Source: Nocardioides sambongensis (lineage in GTDB: Bacteria; Actinomycetota; Actinomycetes; Propionibacteriales; Nocardioidaceae). From it: a stretch of 64,000 nucleotides of DNA. Below, piece by piece: positions 28,635 through 38,054 of this stretch. The translations under genes and the position numbers were made by a program. The stretch spans positions 2,618,501-2,682,500 of the forward strand of contig NZ_CP041091.1 in NCBI RefSeq assembly GCF_006494815.1. The letters run 5' to 3'. A model generated the notes under the pieces. That model saw only the letters and a list, made by a program, of their open reading frames with translations. It had not been told where the DNA came from and did not search any database. Positions within the stretch are counted from its first letter, which is position 1. The number at the start of each line of letters is the position of its first letter.

Positions 28635-29740
28635 TCAGGCTCCCTCGAGCCGGTTGCCGTCGGCGTCCCAGTGGTCCTCGCGCTTCTTCGACGGCTGCAC
28701 CCGGGGCGGCTCCCCGGGCATCTTCGGGTAGTCCGGCGGGAAGTTGAGCTCGCCCTCGCCAGCGGCGACCTGCTCCTCCCAGAGGTCGAGCAGGGGCTGC
28801 AGCGAGAACGCCTCGTCGTCGACGGTGGCCCACGGGTCGCCGTCGGCGAGGCGGTCGGGCACCGAGAAGAGGTGGAAGTCGCGCGGGTCGCTCACCCCGG
28901 CGAGCTCGCTCCACGTCATCGGGGTGGAGACCGTCGCGCCAAGCACCGGCCGGAGCGAGTAGGCCGAGGCGATGGTGCGGTCGCGGTTGTTCTGGTTGAA
29001 GTCGACGAAGATCCGCTCGCCCCGCTCCTCCTTCCACCACGCGGTGGTGACCTGCTCGTCGCGCCGCGCCAGCTCACGGCCGAAGCCGATGGCGGCGTGC
29101 CGCACGTCGGTGAACTCCCACTCCGGCCGGATCCGGACGTAGATGTGCACCCCGCGGTTGCCGGAGGTCTTCGGGTAGCCGCGCAGGCCGAGCTCGTCGA
29201 GGAGCTCGGCTGCCAGACCGGCCACCCGGACCGCGTCGGTGAAGGTGGTGCCGGGCTGGGGGTCGAGGTCGATCCGCAGCTCGTCGGGGTGGTCCAGGCT
29301 CGCCGGGGCGTCGGTGCGCCGTACCGGCCAGGGGTGGAAGGTCAGCGTCCCCATCTGGGCGCACCAGACCGGCACCGCGATCTCCGTCGGGCAGACCTCG
29401 TCGGCCCCCGCCCGGAGGGGAAGGCGATCCGGGCGGTCTCCAGGTAGTCCGGCGCCCCCTTCGGCACCCGCTTCTGGTAGAACGCCTCGGCGTTCCGGTC
29501 CTGCGGTCCGGTGGCCAGCTTGAAGCCCTCGCGGACGCCGGACGGCCACCGCTCCAGGGCGGTCGGACGGTCCCGCAGCGCTCGCATCAGTCCGTCCTCG
29601 ACGGCGGCGAAGTACTGCGCGACCTGCAGCTTGGTGACCTCCGGCGTGCGGTCGGTCGCCTCGTAGATCACCCGGTCGGGGCTGGAGACCCGGACCTCAC
29701 GCTCGCCTGCCTGGACGGTCGCCGCGGGGGTCTTGGCCAT
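28635..29740 (-). CDS. LigD-polymerase-domain protein (Prim-PolC-like)
   Basis: About 368 residues of archaeo-eukaryotic primase fold, like the polymerase part of LigD but free-standing. Substrate-binding region EGFKLATGPQDRNAEAFYQK, the metal-binding LRIDLDPQPG, TSGNRGVHIYV and FVDFNQNNRDRTIASAYSLR with the third acidic residue are all present. The frame breaks at the CCCCC of 29405-29409 (FPSGRG then ADEVCPTEI); one added base restores it. Prim-PolC fills short gaps, often with ribonucleotides, for LigC to seal in base-excision repair; the LigC-type gene is the convergent neighbour but one. Confidence 0.88.
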
Positions 29741-29758
29741 GGGGCGAGGTTAGTCGCC

Positions 29759-30160
29759 TCAGGCGTCGTCGGACTCCAGGGTGAGGCTGATCGAGTTGAT
29801 GCAGTAGCGGTCGCCGGTGGGCGTGCCGTAGCCGTCGGGGAAGACGTGGCCTAGGTGGGAGCCGCAGTTGGCACAGCGGACCTCGACCCGCTTCATCCCG
29901 TGCGAGTCGTCCTCGAGGTACTCGATCGTGTCGCTGATCGGCTGGTAGAAGCTCGGCCAGCCGCACCCGGAGTGGAACTTGGTGTCGGACTCGAAGAGCT
30001 TCGCCTGGCAGGCCTTGCAGCGGTAGATGCCGGTGGTCTCGGTGTCGGTGTACTCACCGGTGAACGCCCGCTCGGTGCCGGCCTCGCGGAGCACCTGGTA
30101 CTCCTCCGGGGACAGCTCCGCGCGCCACTCGGCGTCCGACTTGTCGACGTTGTAAGCCAT
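29759..30160 (-). CDS. msrB: Peptide-methionine (R)-S-oxide reductase MsrB
   Basis: 133 residues. Reduces the R-isomer of methionine sulfoxide in proteins. Structural zinc Cys pairs are in YRCKACQAKLF and RCANCGSHLGHVF, the substrate Trp is in SGCGWPSFYQP, and the catalytic Cys is in GDRYCINSISL. Start ATG 30160. It lies 35 bp downstream of hemQ on the same strand and 18 bp upstream of the Prim-PolC-like gene. As I recall, msrB also sits beside hemQ in mycobacteria. Confidence 0.97.
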   Translation of the reverse strand: MAYNVDKSDAEWRAELSPEEYQVLREAGTERAFTGEYTDTETTGIYRCKACQAKLFESDTKFHSGCGWPSFYQPISDTIEYLEDDSHGMKRVEVRCANCGSHLGHVFPDGYGTPTGDRYCINSISLTLESDDA

Positions 30161-30195
30161 GGCTCGAATCTACTCCGGGAGCGGTGGGACGCCGA

Positions 30196-30945
30196 TCAGG
30201 GCAGCTCGGCGAGGTAGTCGGCCGCCTCCACCCGGCGACCGGTGTAGAACGGCACCTCCTCGCGCACGTGGCGACGGGTCTCCGAGCCCCGCAGGTGACG
30301 CATCAGGTCGACGATCCGGCTCAGGTCGTCGGCCTCGAACGCCAGCATCCACTCGTAGTCGCCGAGCGCGAAGCTGGGCACCGTGTTGGCCCGCACGTCC
30401 GGGTAGCCGCGCGCCATCTGGCCGTGCTCGGCGAGCAGCCGGCGGCGCTCGGCGTCGTCGAGGAGGTACCACTCGAACGAGCGGACGAAGGGGTAGACCG
30501 CGACGTAGGCGTGGCTGCGCTCGTCGGCCAGGAAGGCCGGCAGGTGGCTGCGGTTGAACTCGGCGGGGCGGTGCAGCGCCATCTGGGACCACACCGGCGC
30601 CAGCCGCGACCCGAAGGCGGTACGACGCAGCCGGTGGTACGCCCGCTGCAGCTGGTCGCTGTCCGCGGCGTGCCACCACACCATCAGGTCCGCGTCGGCG
30701 CGCAGGCCGGCGACGTCGTACAGGCCGCGGACCACCACGTCCTCGGCGGCCAGCTCGGCGAGGAGCTCCTCGAGCTCGGCCAGCTCGGCCTTGCGGTCCG
30801 CGTCGCTGCCGGGCCCGAAGGGGGTCTCCAGGGCGAAGACCGACCACATCGTGTAGCGGATCGTCGCGTTGAGCTCGTTGATCCTCGCGGCGTTCGACTT
30901 GATGTCGGCCTGCGGGTCGTTCTGCTCGGCGGGGGCGTCGCTCAT
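30196..30945 (-). CDS. hemQ: Coproheme decarboxylase (HemQ/ChdC)
   Basis: 249 residues, chlorite-dismutase fold. Performs the final step of the coproporphyrin-dependent heme pathway, decarboxylating coproheme to heme b. MWSVFALE near the start, [17 protein letters not shown], and [20 protein letters not shown] are characteristic. It lacks the Arg environment of true chlorite dismutases as far as can be judged by eye. I chose ATG 30945 ([10 protein letters not shown]) from the usual family start, although a ribosome-binding site is not obvious; an upstream start at 30972 would add nine residues. hemY and hemE follow on the same strand, split by inserted genes. Confidence 0.93.
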   Translation of the reverse strand: MSDAPAEQNDPQADIKSNAARINELNATIRYTMWSVFALETPFGPGSDADRKAELAELEELLAELAAEDVVVRGLYDVAGLRADADLMVWWHAADSDQLQRAYHRLRRTAFGSRLAPVWSQMALHRPAEFNRSHLPAFLADERSHAYVAVYPFVRSFEWYLLDDAERRRLLAEHGQMARGYPDVRANTVPSFALGDYEWMLAFEADDLSRIVDLMRHLRGSETRRHVREEVPFYTGRRVEAADYLAELP

Positions 30946-30990
30946 GGGTTCATTGTGCCCTGCGGCCGGCACGACGCCGACCGGGGCCGG

Positions 30991-31686
30991 TCACTCCTCG
31001 GACCGGCCGTAACCGGCTTCACGTGCCTTCACGATGGCCTCGGCCCGGCCGCTGGCGTGCAGCTTGGCGTAGATCGCCGAGACGGCGTTGCGCACGGTCT
31101 TGTTGGAGACGTGGAGCGCGGCGGCGATCTGGTCGTTGGAGCGTCCCCCGGCGAGCAGGCCGAGCACCTCCCGCTCCCGCTCGCTGAGGTCGGGGAAGGG
31201 CTCGGCCGCCACCGCCGGTCCCGGCGTGAACCCGCTGAAGAACGCGGCGACCCGCGCGGCCAGCGCGGCGCCGAAGACCATGCCGCCGCCGGCGGCGGCA
31301 CGGACCGCCCGCTCCACCTCGTCGGCCCCGGCGCCCTTGAGCAGGTAGCCGACCGCCCCGGCCCGGACCGCGGCCAGGAGAGTCTCGTCGTCCTCGTTCA
31401 TGGTCAGCATCACCACCCGTAGGTCGGGTCGACGGCCGACCAGGAAGCGGGTCGCCTCGATGCCGTCGAGCTCCGGCATCTGGATGTCCATCACCACCAC
31501 GTCCGGTGCGCTCTCCCCCACCACGTGGATCGCCTCACGACCGTCGGCCGCCACCCCGACGACGGCGATCCCCGGCAGCGCGGCCAGCAGCGCCCGCAGT
31601 CCGTCGCGGACGATGCGGTGGTCGTCGACCACCACCACCGTGATCGGTGCGGCCCGGTCCACGCTCGACACGTCCTCGGTCATCAT
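30991..31686 (-). CDS. NarL/LuxR-type response regulator
   Basis: About 231 residues. Receiver domain with acidic pocket VVVDDHRIVRDGL, phospho-acceptor Asp in VVVMDIQMPELDG and switch Lys in GYLLKGAG. C-terminal HTH: LSEREREVLGLLAGG and HVSNKTVRNAVSAIYAKL. The start codon overlaps the stop of the histidine kinase upstream (ATGATGA at 31686-31681), so kinase and regulator are coupled; ATG 31683 is the alternative start. Target genes are unknown. hemQ lies downstream, 45 bp after the stop. Confidence 0.95.
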   Translation of the reverse strand: MMTEDVSSVDRAAPITVVVVDDHRIVRDGLRALLAALPGIAVVGVAADGREAIHVVGESAPDVVVMDIQMPELDGIEATRFLVGRRPDLRVVMLTMNEDDETLLAAVRAGAVGYLLKGAGADEVERAVRAAAGGGMVFGAALAARVAAFFSGFTPGPAVAAEPFPDLSEREREVLGLLAGGRSNDQIAAALHVSNKTVRNAVSAIYAKLHASGRAEAIVKAREAGYGRSEE

Positions 31687-33752
31687 CGGCTCCCCTCGTG
31701 CACCACGCTGGCTCCCAGCGGCAGCCGGACCCGGACCCGGGTGCCGCGCGGCTCCGGGCAGCTGACGTCCAGCGATCCGCCCAGCTCCTCGGCGCGCTCC
31801 CGCATGCTCACCAGCCCGACGCCGGCCACCGCCTCCGCGGCGATGCCGACGCCGTCGTCGGCCACCACCAGGACCAGGTCGGCACCGTCCCGCTCCAGGC
31901 ACAGCGCGGCGCTGGCGGCCTCGGCGTGCCGGGACACGTTGACCAGCGCCTCGCCGGCGATCCGGAACGCGGCGACCTCGACCGCCGCCGGCAACGGGGC
32001 CGGTACGTCGTCCGCGACCCGGACCCGCAGCGGCACCGCGAGCGCCTCGGCCTGCTGCCGCAGCGCGCCGACCAGGCCGCGGTCGTCGAGCGCGGGCGGC
32101 CGCAGGTCGTGCACCAGCCGGCGCACGTCGGCGACCACCTCCTGCGCCTGGGCGCTGACCGCGGCGAGCTGGTCCGCGGCACCCGCAGGGTCCCGGTCCA
32201 GCGTGATCCGCGCGGCGTCGACGGCGAAGACGATCCCGCTGAGCGTGGGCCCCAGCCCGTCGTGCAGGTCGCGCCGGATCCGGCGGCGCTCCTCCTCGCG
32301 GGCGGCGACGAGGCGCTCGCGGCTGCGCTGCAGCTCCTCGGCCAGCTGTGCGGTGCGGACCGCGGTCGCGGCCTGGCGGACCAGGTCGCCGAGCAGCCGC
32401 TCGTCGCGGGCGGAGAGGCGGCTGCGCAGGCCGCGGGCGGGCAGCACCAGGCGACCGACCGGCCGGCCGCGGTAGGCGATCGGGAGCAGCCGGACCGCGT
32501 CGGGGCGGGACCCGTGGGTGACCACGACCCGGTCGTCGGGCCCGCGGTCGACCTCGACGCTGACGAAGGTGACGCCGAACGCCGCGGCCACCGCGGAGGC
32601 GACCGCCCCCAGCTGGTCGGAGGCGTCGTCGGTGGACTCCAGGGTGGAAGCGAGGCCGGCCACGGCGTCGTACCGCCGGCCGCGCTCGCCGAGGATCCGG
32701 CGGCGCACGGCCGCGGAGAGCCGGAAGCGCAGCGGACCGTAGAGGAGCACCGCCACGGCCAGGACCACGGCGACGACCTGTGCCTGGGTGAGCTCGTCGT
32801 CGAGGAGCAGGGTGAGCGCCGCGAGCACCAGCGCGTCCGCGGCGACCAGGACCGCGACGACCACGGCGAGCACGACGGTGCGGCCGAGCAGCTCCTGGAT
32901 CGGCAGCACGGACGGGCGGACGATCGCCACGGTCATCGCCGCCGGCGGGAGCACGGTGACCAGCAGCAGGGTGAGGTAGTCGATGCCGGGGACCTGGAAG
33001 ACCGCACCGGCCGGCACCGCGACCAGCAGCACCACCGCGCTCCACGCCAGCCAGCGCATCTGGTCGCGCGCGGCCCCCTGCGACCTGCGGTAGCGCACGA
33101 AGACGGTCACCAGCGCGAACACCAGCGTGGAGACCATCGTCGCCAGCGAGATCGAGACCAAGGTGTCGGCGACCCCGGCGAGGGCGTCGATCGAGGTCGG
33201 GTCGGGATCGACGTCGGGCGGCAGCTGCGCGCGCATCCGGCCCGCGGACGGGATCACCAGGAAGGTCAGCCCGGCGCTGACCATCAGCGCCACGGCGACC
33301 CGGCACGCGACGGCCCAGCGGCCGGGCAGGAAGCGGCCGGTGGGGAACACCATCAGCAGGACCGCGGTCACCACGGTGAGGTAGGCGCCGAACCGGTTCA
33401 GGAACCAGAGTGCGAGCGTCATCCCCGGCCAGGCGCCGGTGGAGGTCAACCCGGCGTGGATGTAGCTCTGTGCGAACCCGTCGAGCGACCAGAACAGCCC
33501 GAAGCCGGCCAGCACCCAGCCGAAGAGCTGGCGCCGGTCGTGGATCAGCACGATCCCGGCGAGCACCCCGAGCAGCGCCCCCATCAGGGCCCAGGCCCAG
33601 CCGTCGCCGGCCGCGATCTCCACGCCCGGACCGCTCGCGGGTGCCAGCGAGTCGAGCCAGGCGGCGGCGGGGACCAGCAGGACGCAGAGTGCGGGCAGGA
33701 TCAACACGCCGAGGGCGGGGCGGCCGCTGGTGCGGCCGGTCGGCTGGTCCAC
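31683..33752 (-). CDS. Membrane sensor histidine kinase (HisKA_3)
   Basis: 689 residues from GTG 33752. The N-terminal half has about eight to nine hydrophobic helices and no large extracellular domain. A GAF-like segment follows, then a dimerisation helix with the phospho-His near residue 496 in RRIRRDLHDGLGPTLSG and an HATPase domain (GEALVNVSRHAEA; VADDGVGI; RERAEELGGSL). It passes phosphate to the overlapping NarL-type regulator. The stimulus cannot be read from sequence; the membrane-embedded sensor suggests envelope stress or small lipophilic signals. Confidence 0.93.
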   Translation of the reverse strand: MDQPTGRTSGRPALGVLILPALCVLLVPAAAWLDSLAPASGPGVEIAAGDGWAWALMGALLGVLAGIVLIHDRRQLFGWVLAGFGLFWSLDGFAQSYIHAGLTSTGAWPGMTLALWFLNRFGAYLTVVTAVLLMVFPTGRFLPGRWAVACRVAVALMVSAGLTFLVIPSAGRMRAQLPPDVDPDPTSIDALAGVADTLVSISLATMVSTLVFALVTVFVRYRRSQGAARDQMRWLAWSAVVLLVAVPAGAVFQVPGIDYLTLLLVTVLPPAAMTVAIVRPSVLPIQELLGRTVVLAVVVAVLVAADALVLAALTLLLDDELTQAQVVAVVLAVAVLLYGPLRFRLSAAVRRRILGERGRRYDAVAGLASTLESTDDASDQLGAVASAVAAAFGVTFVSVEVDRGPDDRVVVTHGSRPDAVRLLPIAYRGRPVGRLVLPARGLRSRLSARDERLLGDLVRQAATAVRTAQLAEELQRSRERLVAAREEERRRIRRDLHDGLGPTLSGIVFAVDAARITLDRDPAGAADQLAAVSAQAQEVVADVRRLVHDLRPPALDDRGLVGALRQQAEALAVPLRVRVADDVPAPLPAAVEVAAFRIAGEALVNVSRHAEAASAALCLERDGADLVLVVADDGVGIAAEAVAGVGLVSMRERAEELGGSLDVSCPEPRGTRVRVRLPLGASVVHEGSR

Positions 33753-33820
33753 CGCAGCATTGTGCCGCCGGCCCGGCCCTCGTGGGGCCGGACCGGCGGA
33801 CTGCTCCGGATCGAGTCGGC

Positions 33821-34612
33821 TCACCCGGCGTGGCGGTGGGCCCGGTCGCCGAGCAGGAAGCCCAGCGCGATGACGACGAGACCGATCGGCCCGGTCATCC
33901 CGGCCATGTACTGCAGCGGGCTGATCCCGAGCAGCAGGGTCAGGCCGCCACCGAGCAGCCCGACCAGGCCGATCCACCGGGGCAGGTCACCGTGGCGAGC
34001 GGCGGCGAAGAGCGCCACCCCGGCCAGACCGAGCAGGCCCCAGCACCACGGCACCGTGCCGATCCAGTGGTTGAAGAAGACCGCGGACTCGGGCACGACC
34101 TCGTCGGTGCCGGCGCCGAAGACGAACTCGGTGTCCAGGGCGGTGCCGACCACCAGCATCAGGGCGGTGCCGAACACCCCGGCGGTGGCGATCGTCGGGA
34201 CCAGGCTGTCCGGCCCGGTCCCCGCACGGAGCCGGCGCAGCAATCCGGCGGCGAAGACGATCATCAGCACCGCGCTGACCATGCCGAGCACGTGGAAGGT
34301 CAGGATCTGCGGCACCATGTCGCCGAGCGCGTCGTTGATCCGCGCGGGGTCAGCGTCCAGCGCCGGGTCGTAGACGGCGGAGACGGCCATCGACGCGGCG
34401 ATCGCGCCGATCCCGGCGAGGCCGGAGACCAGGCCGGCCAGTGCCCAGCCGCGGCTCGCGGCGCGGGGTGCGCCGGACGCGGTCGTGCGGCCGGCGCCGG
34501 GGCCGGTGCCGTGGCCGAGATCGGTGTCGAGATCGGTGCGGGCCGGACGGGTGCCGACGTCGGTCAGCGCGTCGGTCAGCGTCTCGGCGAGGTGGGGGCT
34601 GCGGATGCTCAT
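33821..34612 (-). CDS. Six-helix membrane protein of unknown function
   Basis: 263 residues from ATG 34612 (MSIRSPHLAETL) with AGAGGAA-like sequence about 10 nt upstream. A polar N-terminus of about 65 residues precedes roughly six hydrophobic helices (WALAGLVSGLAGIGAIAASM; HVLGMVSAVLMIVFAAGLL; WCWGLLGLAGVALFAA). I do not recognise a catalytic motif; the layout resembles DUF4386-like or DUF998-like proteins. It lies between the two-component system and hemY on the same strand, with about 150 bp before hemY's end. Confidence 0.8.
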   Translation of the reverse strand: MSIRSPHLAETLTDALTDVGTRPARTDLDTDLGHGTGPGAGRTTASGAPRAASRGWALAGLVSGLAGIGAIAASMAVSAVYDPALDADPARINDALGDMVPQILTFHVLGMVSAVLMIVFAAGLLRRLRAGTGPDSLVPTIATAGVFGTALMLVVGTALDTEFVFGAGTDEVVPESAVFFNHWIGTVPWCWGLLGLAGVALFAAARHGDLPRWIGLVGLLGGGLTLLLGISPLQYMAGMTGPIGLVVIALGFLLGDRAHRHAG

Positions 34613-34760
34613 CGCGGTGGTTCCTCTCGGGTGGTGGTGTGCGATGACCCGACAGTGGCGGACCCGGAGTCCCGTCGTGGAGGGACATCGGGGCAACGTT
34701 CGGCCGCGGTCCCGGGACATGGCCGGGACGCCGGACCACGGTGACGCTGGGCCCCGGGGA

Positions 34761-36208
34761 TCAGTCTCCGTCGAGGACCCGGGTCGCCGCGGCGTGCGCG
34801 GAGGCGATGCACGCAGGGATGCCGACGCCGTCGTACGTCGCGCCGCAGACGGCGAGACCGGGCACCCCGGCGACCTCGCGACGGATCTCCGCGACCAGGT
34901 CGAGGTGGCCGACGGCGTACTGCGGAAGACCGCCGCCCCACCGCTGCACCAGGCTGTCGGTGGGAGTCGCGGTGAGTCCGGTGGCCAGCCCGAGGTCGTC
35001 CAGGGAAGCGGCCACGAGCTCCTCGTCGGAGACCTGCAGCGCGGCGGTGTCGCCGGCCCGGCCCAGCGAGGTCCGCACCAGCAGCAGGTCGCCGCCCCCG
35101 ACCGCGCCGCCACGACCGGCCGCACGCACCCAGTCCCACTTGGCGAAGGAGAAGGTCGCCGCCTTGATCCGGCGGCCGTCCACCGGCGGTACGAGCAGCC
35201 CGGACGCCCCGGTGTCCAGTGCGGCGGCGGCCGCGTCCGCACCGAACGCGAGGGTGACCACGGCCGACGAGGCGTACTCCACGGTGCCGAGCCGCTGGGC
35301 GGCACCCGGGGCGACCTCCCGAGCAGGCGCGCCGCCGCCGGCGCCGGGGTCGCCAGCACCACGGCGTCGGCCCGTTCGACCGTCTCCGCCCCGGTGGCGT
35401 CGGTGAGGGTGAGCCCGAACCCGTCGGCGGTACGACGCAGCCCGGTCGCCGTGGTCCGGGTACGCACCTCGGCGGACCGGTCCTCCTCGAGCGCGGCACG
35501 CAACGCCTCGGGCAGCTGCCACATGCCGCCGGGAAGGCCGGCGAAGACCGGGCCGGCGGCGCTGGGCGCCGGAGCGGTGCCGGCCTGGGCGGTGATCGAG
35601 CCGCGCTCGGCGAGGGTCAGCAGCGCCGGCATCGCGGCGCGGACCGAGATGGCGCGGGCGCGCCCGGCGTAGACCCCGCCGAGCAGCGGCTCGACCAGGC
35701 GGTCGGTGACCTCGGGTCCGTAGCGGGCGTCGACCAGGTCGCCGACGGAGAGGTCGTCGCGCTCGGCCAGGGTGGCGGCGAGCGCGGCGGTGAGGGTGGC
35801 GGCGAGCGCGGGCTCGCGGCGGGCGCGGTCGAGGCCGTCCGCGCCGAGGATGCCGCTGGCCGCGAGCTGGTCGAGGTCCAGCGGTGCGCCCATCAGGGTG
35901 CGGGGCAGCGGTCGCAGCGCGCCCCGGGTCCAGACCCGGGAGGTGGCCGTCGTGGGGTGCACCAGATCGAGGCCGAGCGAGCGGGCGAGCTCGACGCCCT
36001 CGGGCCTGCGGTTGACCATCGCCTCGGCGCCCACGTCGACGGTGACACCGGCGACCGTGCCGCGGCGCAGCTTGCCGCCGACCCGGTCTGTGCCCTCCAC
36101 CAGGAGCACCCGGGCCCCGGCGCGCACCAGGTCGAGAGCGGCGACCAGTCCGCTGAGGCCACCGCCGACCACGACGACGCGCCGCTGGGAGCGCTGGGGG
36201 TCCTGCAC
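34761..36208 (-). CDS. hemY: Coproporphyrinogen III/protoporphyrinogen oxidase
   Basis: About 483 residues. FAD-binding fold VVVVGGGLSGLVAALDLV, then the substrate domain (EGVELARSLGLDLV; LPGGMWQLPEALRAAL) and a closing FAD motif GLAVCGATYDGVGIPACIAS. In actinobacteria this oxygen-dependent enzyme (CgoX) makes coproporphyrin III, upstream of ferrochelatase and HemQ. The frame breaks at the CCC of 35318-35320, between ARLLG and EVAPGAAQRLG; one added base restores it. Start ATG 36208 (MQDPQRSQRR). Neither CpfC nor earlier heme genes besides hemE are in the window. Confidence 0.93.
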
Positions 36209-36251
36209 CCTCCCAGCCTCTCAGAGCTCCGCCGCGGTCGGTGCCCGGGGC

Positions 36252-36848
36252 TCACTCCGGTCCGGGCCGGTGCGCGGGCGGCGTCATCGCTCCCGGGGCC
36301 GGTGCGCCGGGCGCGACCCCACCGAATCCGCTGCGGTGGAAGACCAGCGGCGCGCCCGGCGCGTCGGCCTCGCTGTCGTCCTCGACGGCGTGCAGCCGGA
36401 GCAGGACGATCGTGTGGTCGCCGGCCTCGACCTCGCGGTACACGGTGCAGTCGAACCGGGCCAGCCCTTCGGGAATGGTGACCGCGCCGGAGTCGGCGAC
36501 GGTGACCGCGATGCCGTCGAAGCGGTCGGCGACCGGTCCGGCCAGCTGCCGGCACAGCGGCGCGTGGTGCTCGGCGAGCACGGTCAGCCCGAGGCCGCCG
36601 GCGCGTCGCAGGTCGGGCCAGGTCCTGGAGCCGTTCGCCACCGAGACGGAGACCAGCGGTGGGTCCAGGCTGACCGAGGTGAACGAGCTGGCGGCCAGAC
36701 CGACCAGCCGGTCCTCGACCTCGGCGGCCACCGCGACGACGCCGCTGGGGAACACGCCGAAGGACTGCCGCAGCCGGACCGGGTCCAGATCCTGGTTGGT
36801 GGCCAGCGGGGCGGGCCGCACATCGGCTCGCATCGTGCTCACGCTCAC
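36252..36848 (-). CDS. Flavin reductase-like domain protein
   Basis: About 198 residues. FMN-binding split-barrel fold of flavin reductases: RLRQSFGVFPSGVVAVAAEV, GLAASSFTSVSLDPPLVSVS, and LARFDCTVYREVEAGDHTI. Such proteins supply reduced flavin to a monooxygenase or act alone on flavin or quinone substrates. I chose GTG 36848 because AGGAGGA lies 5 nt upstream; an ATG at 36833 is internal and upstream ATGs lack a ribosome-binding site. It is divergent from a LysR regulator across a region with a perfect 15-bp palindrome. No partner monooxygenase is adjacent. Confidence 0.85.
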   Translation of the reverse strand: MSVSTMRADVRPAPLATNQDLDPVRLRQSFGVFPSGVVAVAAEVEDRLVGLAASSFTSVSLDPPLVSVSVANGSRTWPDLRRAGGLGLTVLAEHHAPLCRQLAGPVADRFDGIAVTVADSGAVTIPEGLARFDCTVYREVEAGDHTIVLLRLHAVEDDSEADAPGAPLVFHRSGFGGVAPGAPAPGAMTPPAHRPGPE

Positions 36849-36918
36849 TCGTCTCCTCCTCGACCCGGTCACCGGCATCCGCCCTGGTGAGCCAGGTGCT
36901 GACATCCACTACCTTTGT

Positions 36919-36933
36919 CTAGTAACTTACTAG
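36919..36933. promoter_or_regulatory. Perfect 15-bp palindrome in the flavin reductase/LysR interval
   Basis: CTAGTAA-C-TTACTAG, 7-bp arms around one base, in an AT-rich patch 70 bp upstream of the flavin reductase start. A strong operator candidate for a dimeric regulator. Confidence 0.65.
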
Positions 36934-37003
36934 CCTTAAGGCCGAGGGCAAGGACCGGAAGGTCGGTGTCCCCGTGCACCGCGATCGGCCCAGCCACGCA
37001 GCA

Positions 37004-37059
37004 CCACCCGAGGCAGACCACCCGAGGCAGACCACCCGATGCAGACCACCCGAGACCGA
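37004..37059. repeat. 14-bp tandem repeat, four copies
   Basis: The unit CCACCCGAGGCAGA occurs twice exactly (37004-37031), then as CCACCCGATGCAGA (37032-37045) and CCACCCGAGACCGA (37046-37059). It lies in the leader or promoter of the LysR gene, ending 25 bp before its start. Since 14 is not a multiple of three, it should be non-coding. It could change promoter spacing. Confidence 0.85.
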
Positions 37060-37084
37060 CCGGTCCCGACCCAGGAGGCACCCC

Positions 37085-37999
37085 GTGCGGATCGAACAGT
37101 TGGAGTACCTCACCGCGGTCACGCAGCACGGTTCGCTGCGCCGGGCCAGCGAGCAGCTGCACCTCTCCCAGCCCGCCCTGAGCGAGGCGATCACCAAGCT
37201 GGAGCGGGAGCTGCGGGTGACCCTGCTGGACCGGCGCCGCTCCGGCGCCCGGATCAGCCGGGAGGGCCGTGACCTGCTGCCGGCGATGGTCGAGGTGCTC
37301 GCCGCCGTGGACCGGCTCCGCGTCGCCGCGGGCAGCCGGCTCGCCGCCACCCGTCACCTGCGGCTGGGCACCGTGCACGGCGCCACCTCGACCCTGCTGG
37401 TGCCCGCGCTGCGCGAGTTCGGCGAGCGCCACCCCGGCATCGCGGTGGAGGTCCTCTCGCTGCAGCAGTCGCAGATCGACGAGGCACTCGCCGAGGGCAG
37501 CCTCGACCTCGGCCTGGTCAACGTGCTGTGCGGGGACGACCCGACGGCGGAGCTCACCGGGAGCACGCTGCTGCGGGGCCAGCCCGTCGTCGTACTGCCG
37601 GCGGGGCACCCGCTCGCCGAGCGCGGCCAGGTGGGCATCGAGGACCTGCGCCGCGAGCGTCTCGTGATGATGCGCGCCGGCCACCTGATGCACCGCTACG
37701 TGCATCGCGTCTTCGGCACCGACCTGCCGCCGGTCCGGCACAGCACCGACGGCGCCGAGATGGGCAAGACACTGGTCGCGGACGGGCTCGGGGTCACCGT
37801 GCTCCCGGACTACTCGGTGCACGGCGATCCGCTGCACCGCAGCGGGCTCATCGCGACCCGGCCGATCGCCGGTGACCGGACCGAGATCGACCTGGTGCTG
37901 CGGCAGCGGCGGTCGCTGCAGACCGCCCCCGCTGTGCGCGACCTGATCGACGTCCTCGTCGCCACCGCGACGCGGCACGTCGAGGACATGGCGTCCTGA
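37085..37999 (+). CDS. LysR-family transcriptional regulator
   Basis: 304 residues from GTG 37085, with CCAGGAGG 5-6 nt upstream. N-terminal winged HTH (QLEYLTAVTQHGSLRRASEQ; LSQPALSEAITKLERELRV) and a periplasmic-binding-like effector domain. It is divergent from the flavin reductase, the usual arrangement when LysR controls its neighbour. The effector is not known. Confidence 0.92.
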   Translation: MRIEQLEYLTAVTQHGSLRRASEQLHLSQPALSEAITKLERELRVTLLDRRRSGARISREGRDLLPAMVEVLAAVDRLRVAAGSRLAATRHLRLGTVHGATSTLLVPALREFGERHPGIAVEVLSLQQSQIDEALAEGSLDLGLVNVLCGDDPTAELTGSTLLRGQPVVVLPAGHPLAERGQVGIEDLRRERLVMMRAGHLMHRYVHRVFGTDLPPVRHSTDGAEMGKTLVADGLGVTVLPDYSVHGDPLHRSGLIATRPIAGDRTEIDLVLRQRRSLQTAPAVRDLIDVLVATATRHVEDMAS

Positions 38000-38054
38000 C
38001 GCCCAGAGGACGCGGCGTCCTGACGCGGCGGGTCGCCCGTGGGAGGCTTGGCCC

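Noticed and set aside
28635..29740. Part of a full NHEJ LigD/Ku locus
   Set aside because: No Ku gene and no ligase or nuclease domain on the same polypeptide; the free-standing form with LigC fits Prim-PolC better.
30196..30945. Chlorite dismutase
   Set aside because: Heme-gene neighbours and the actinobacterial context indicate coproheme decarboxylase HemQ.
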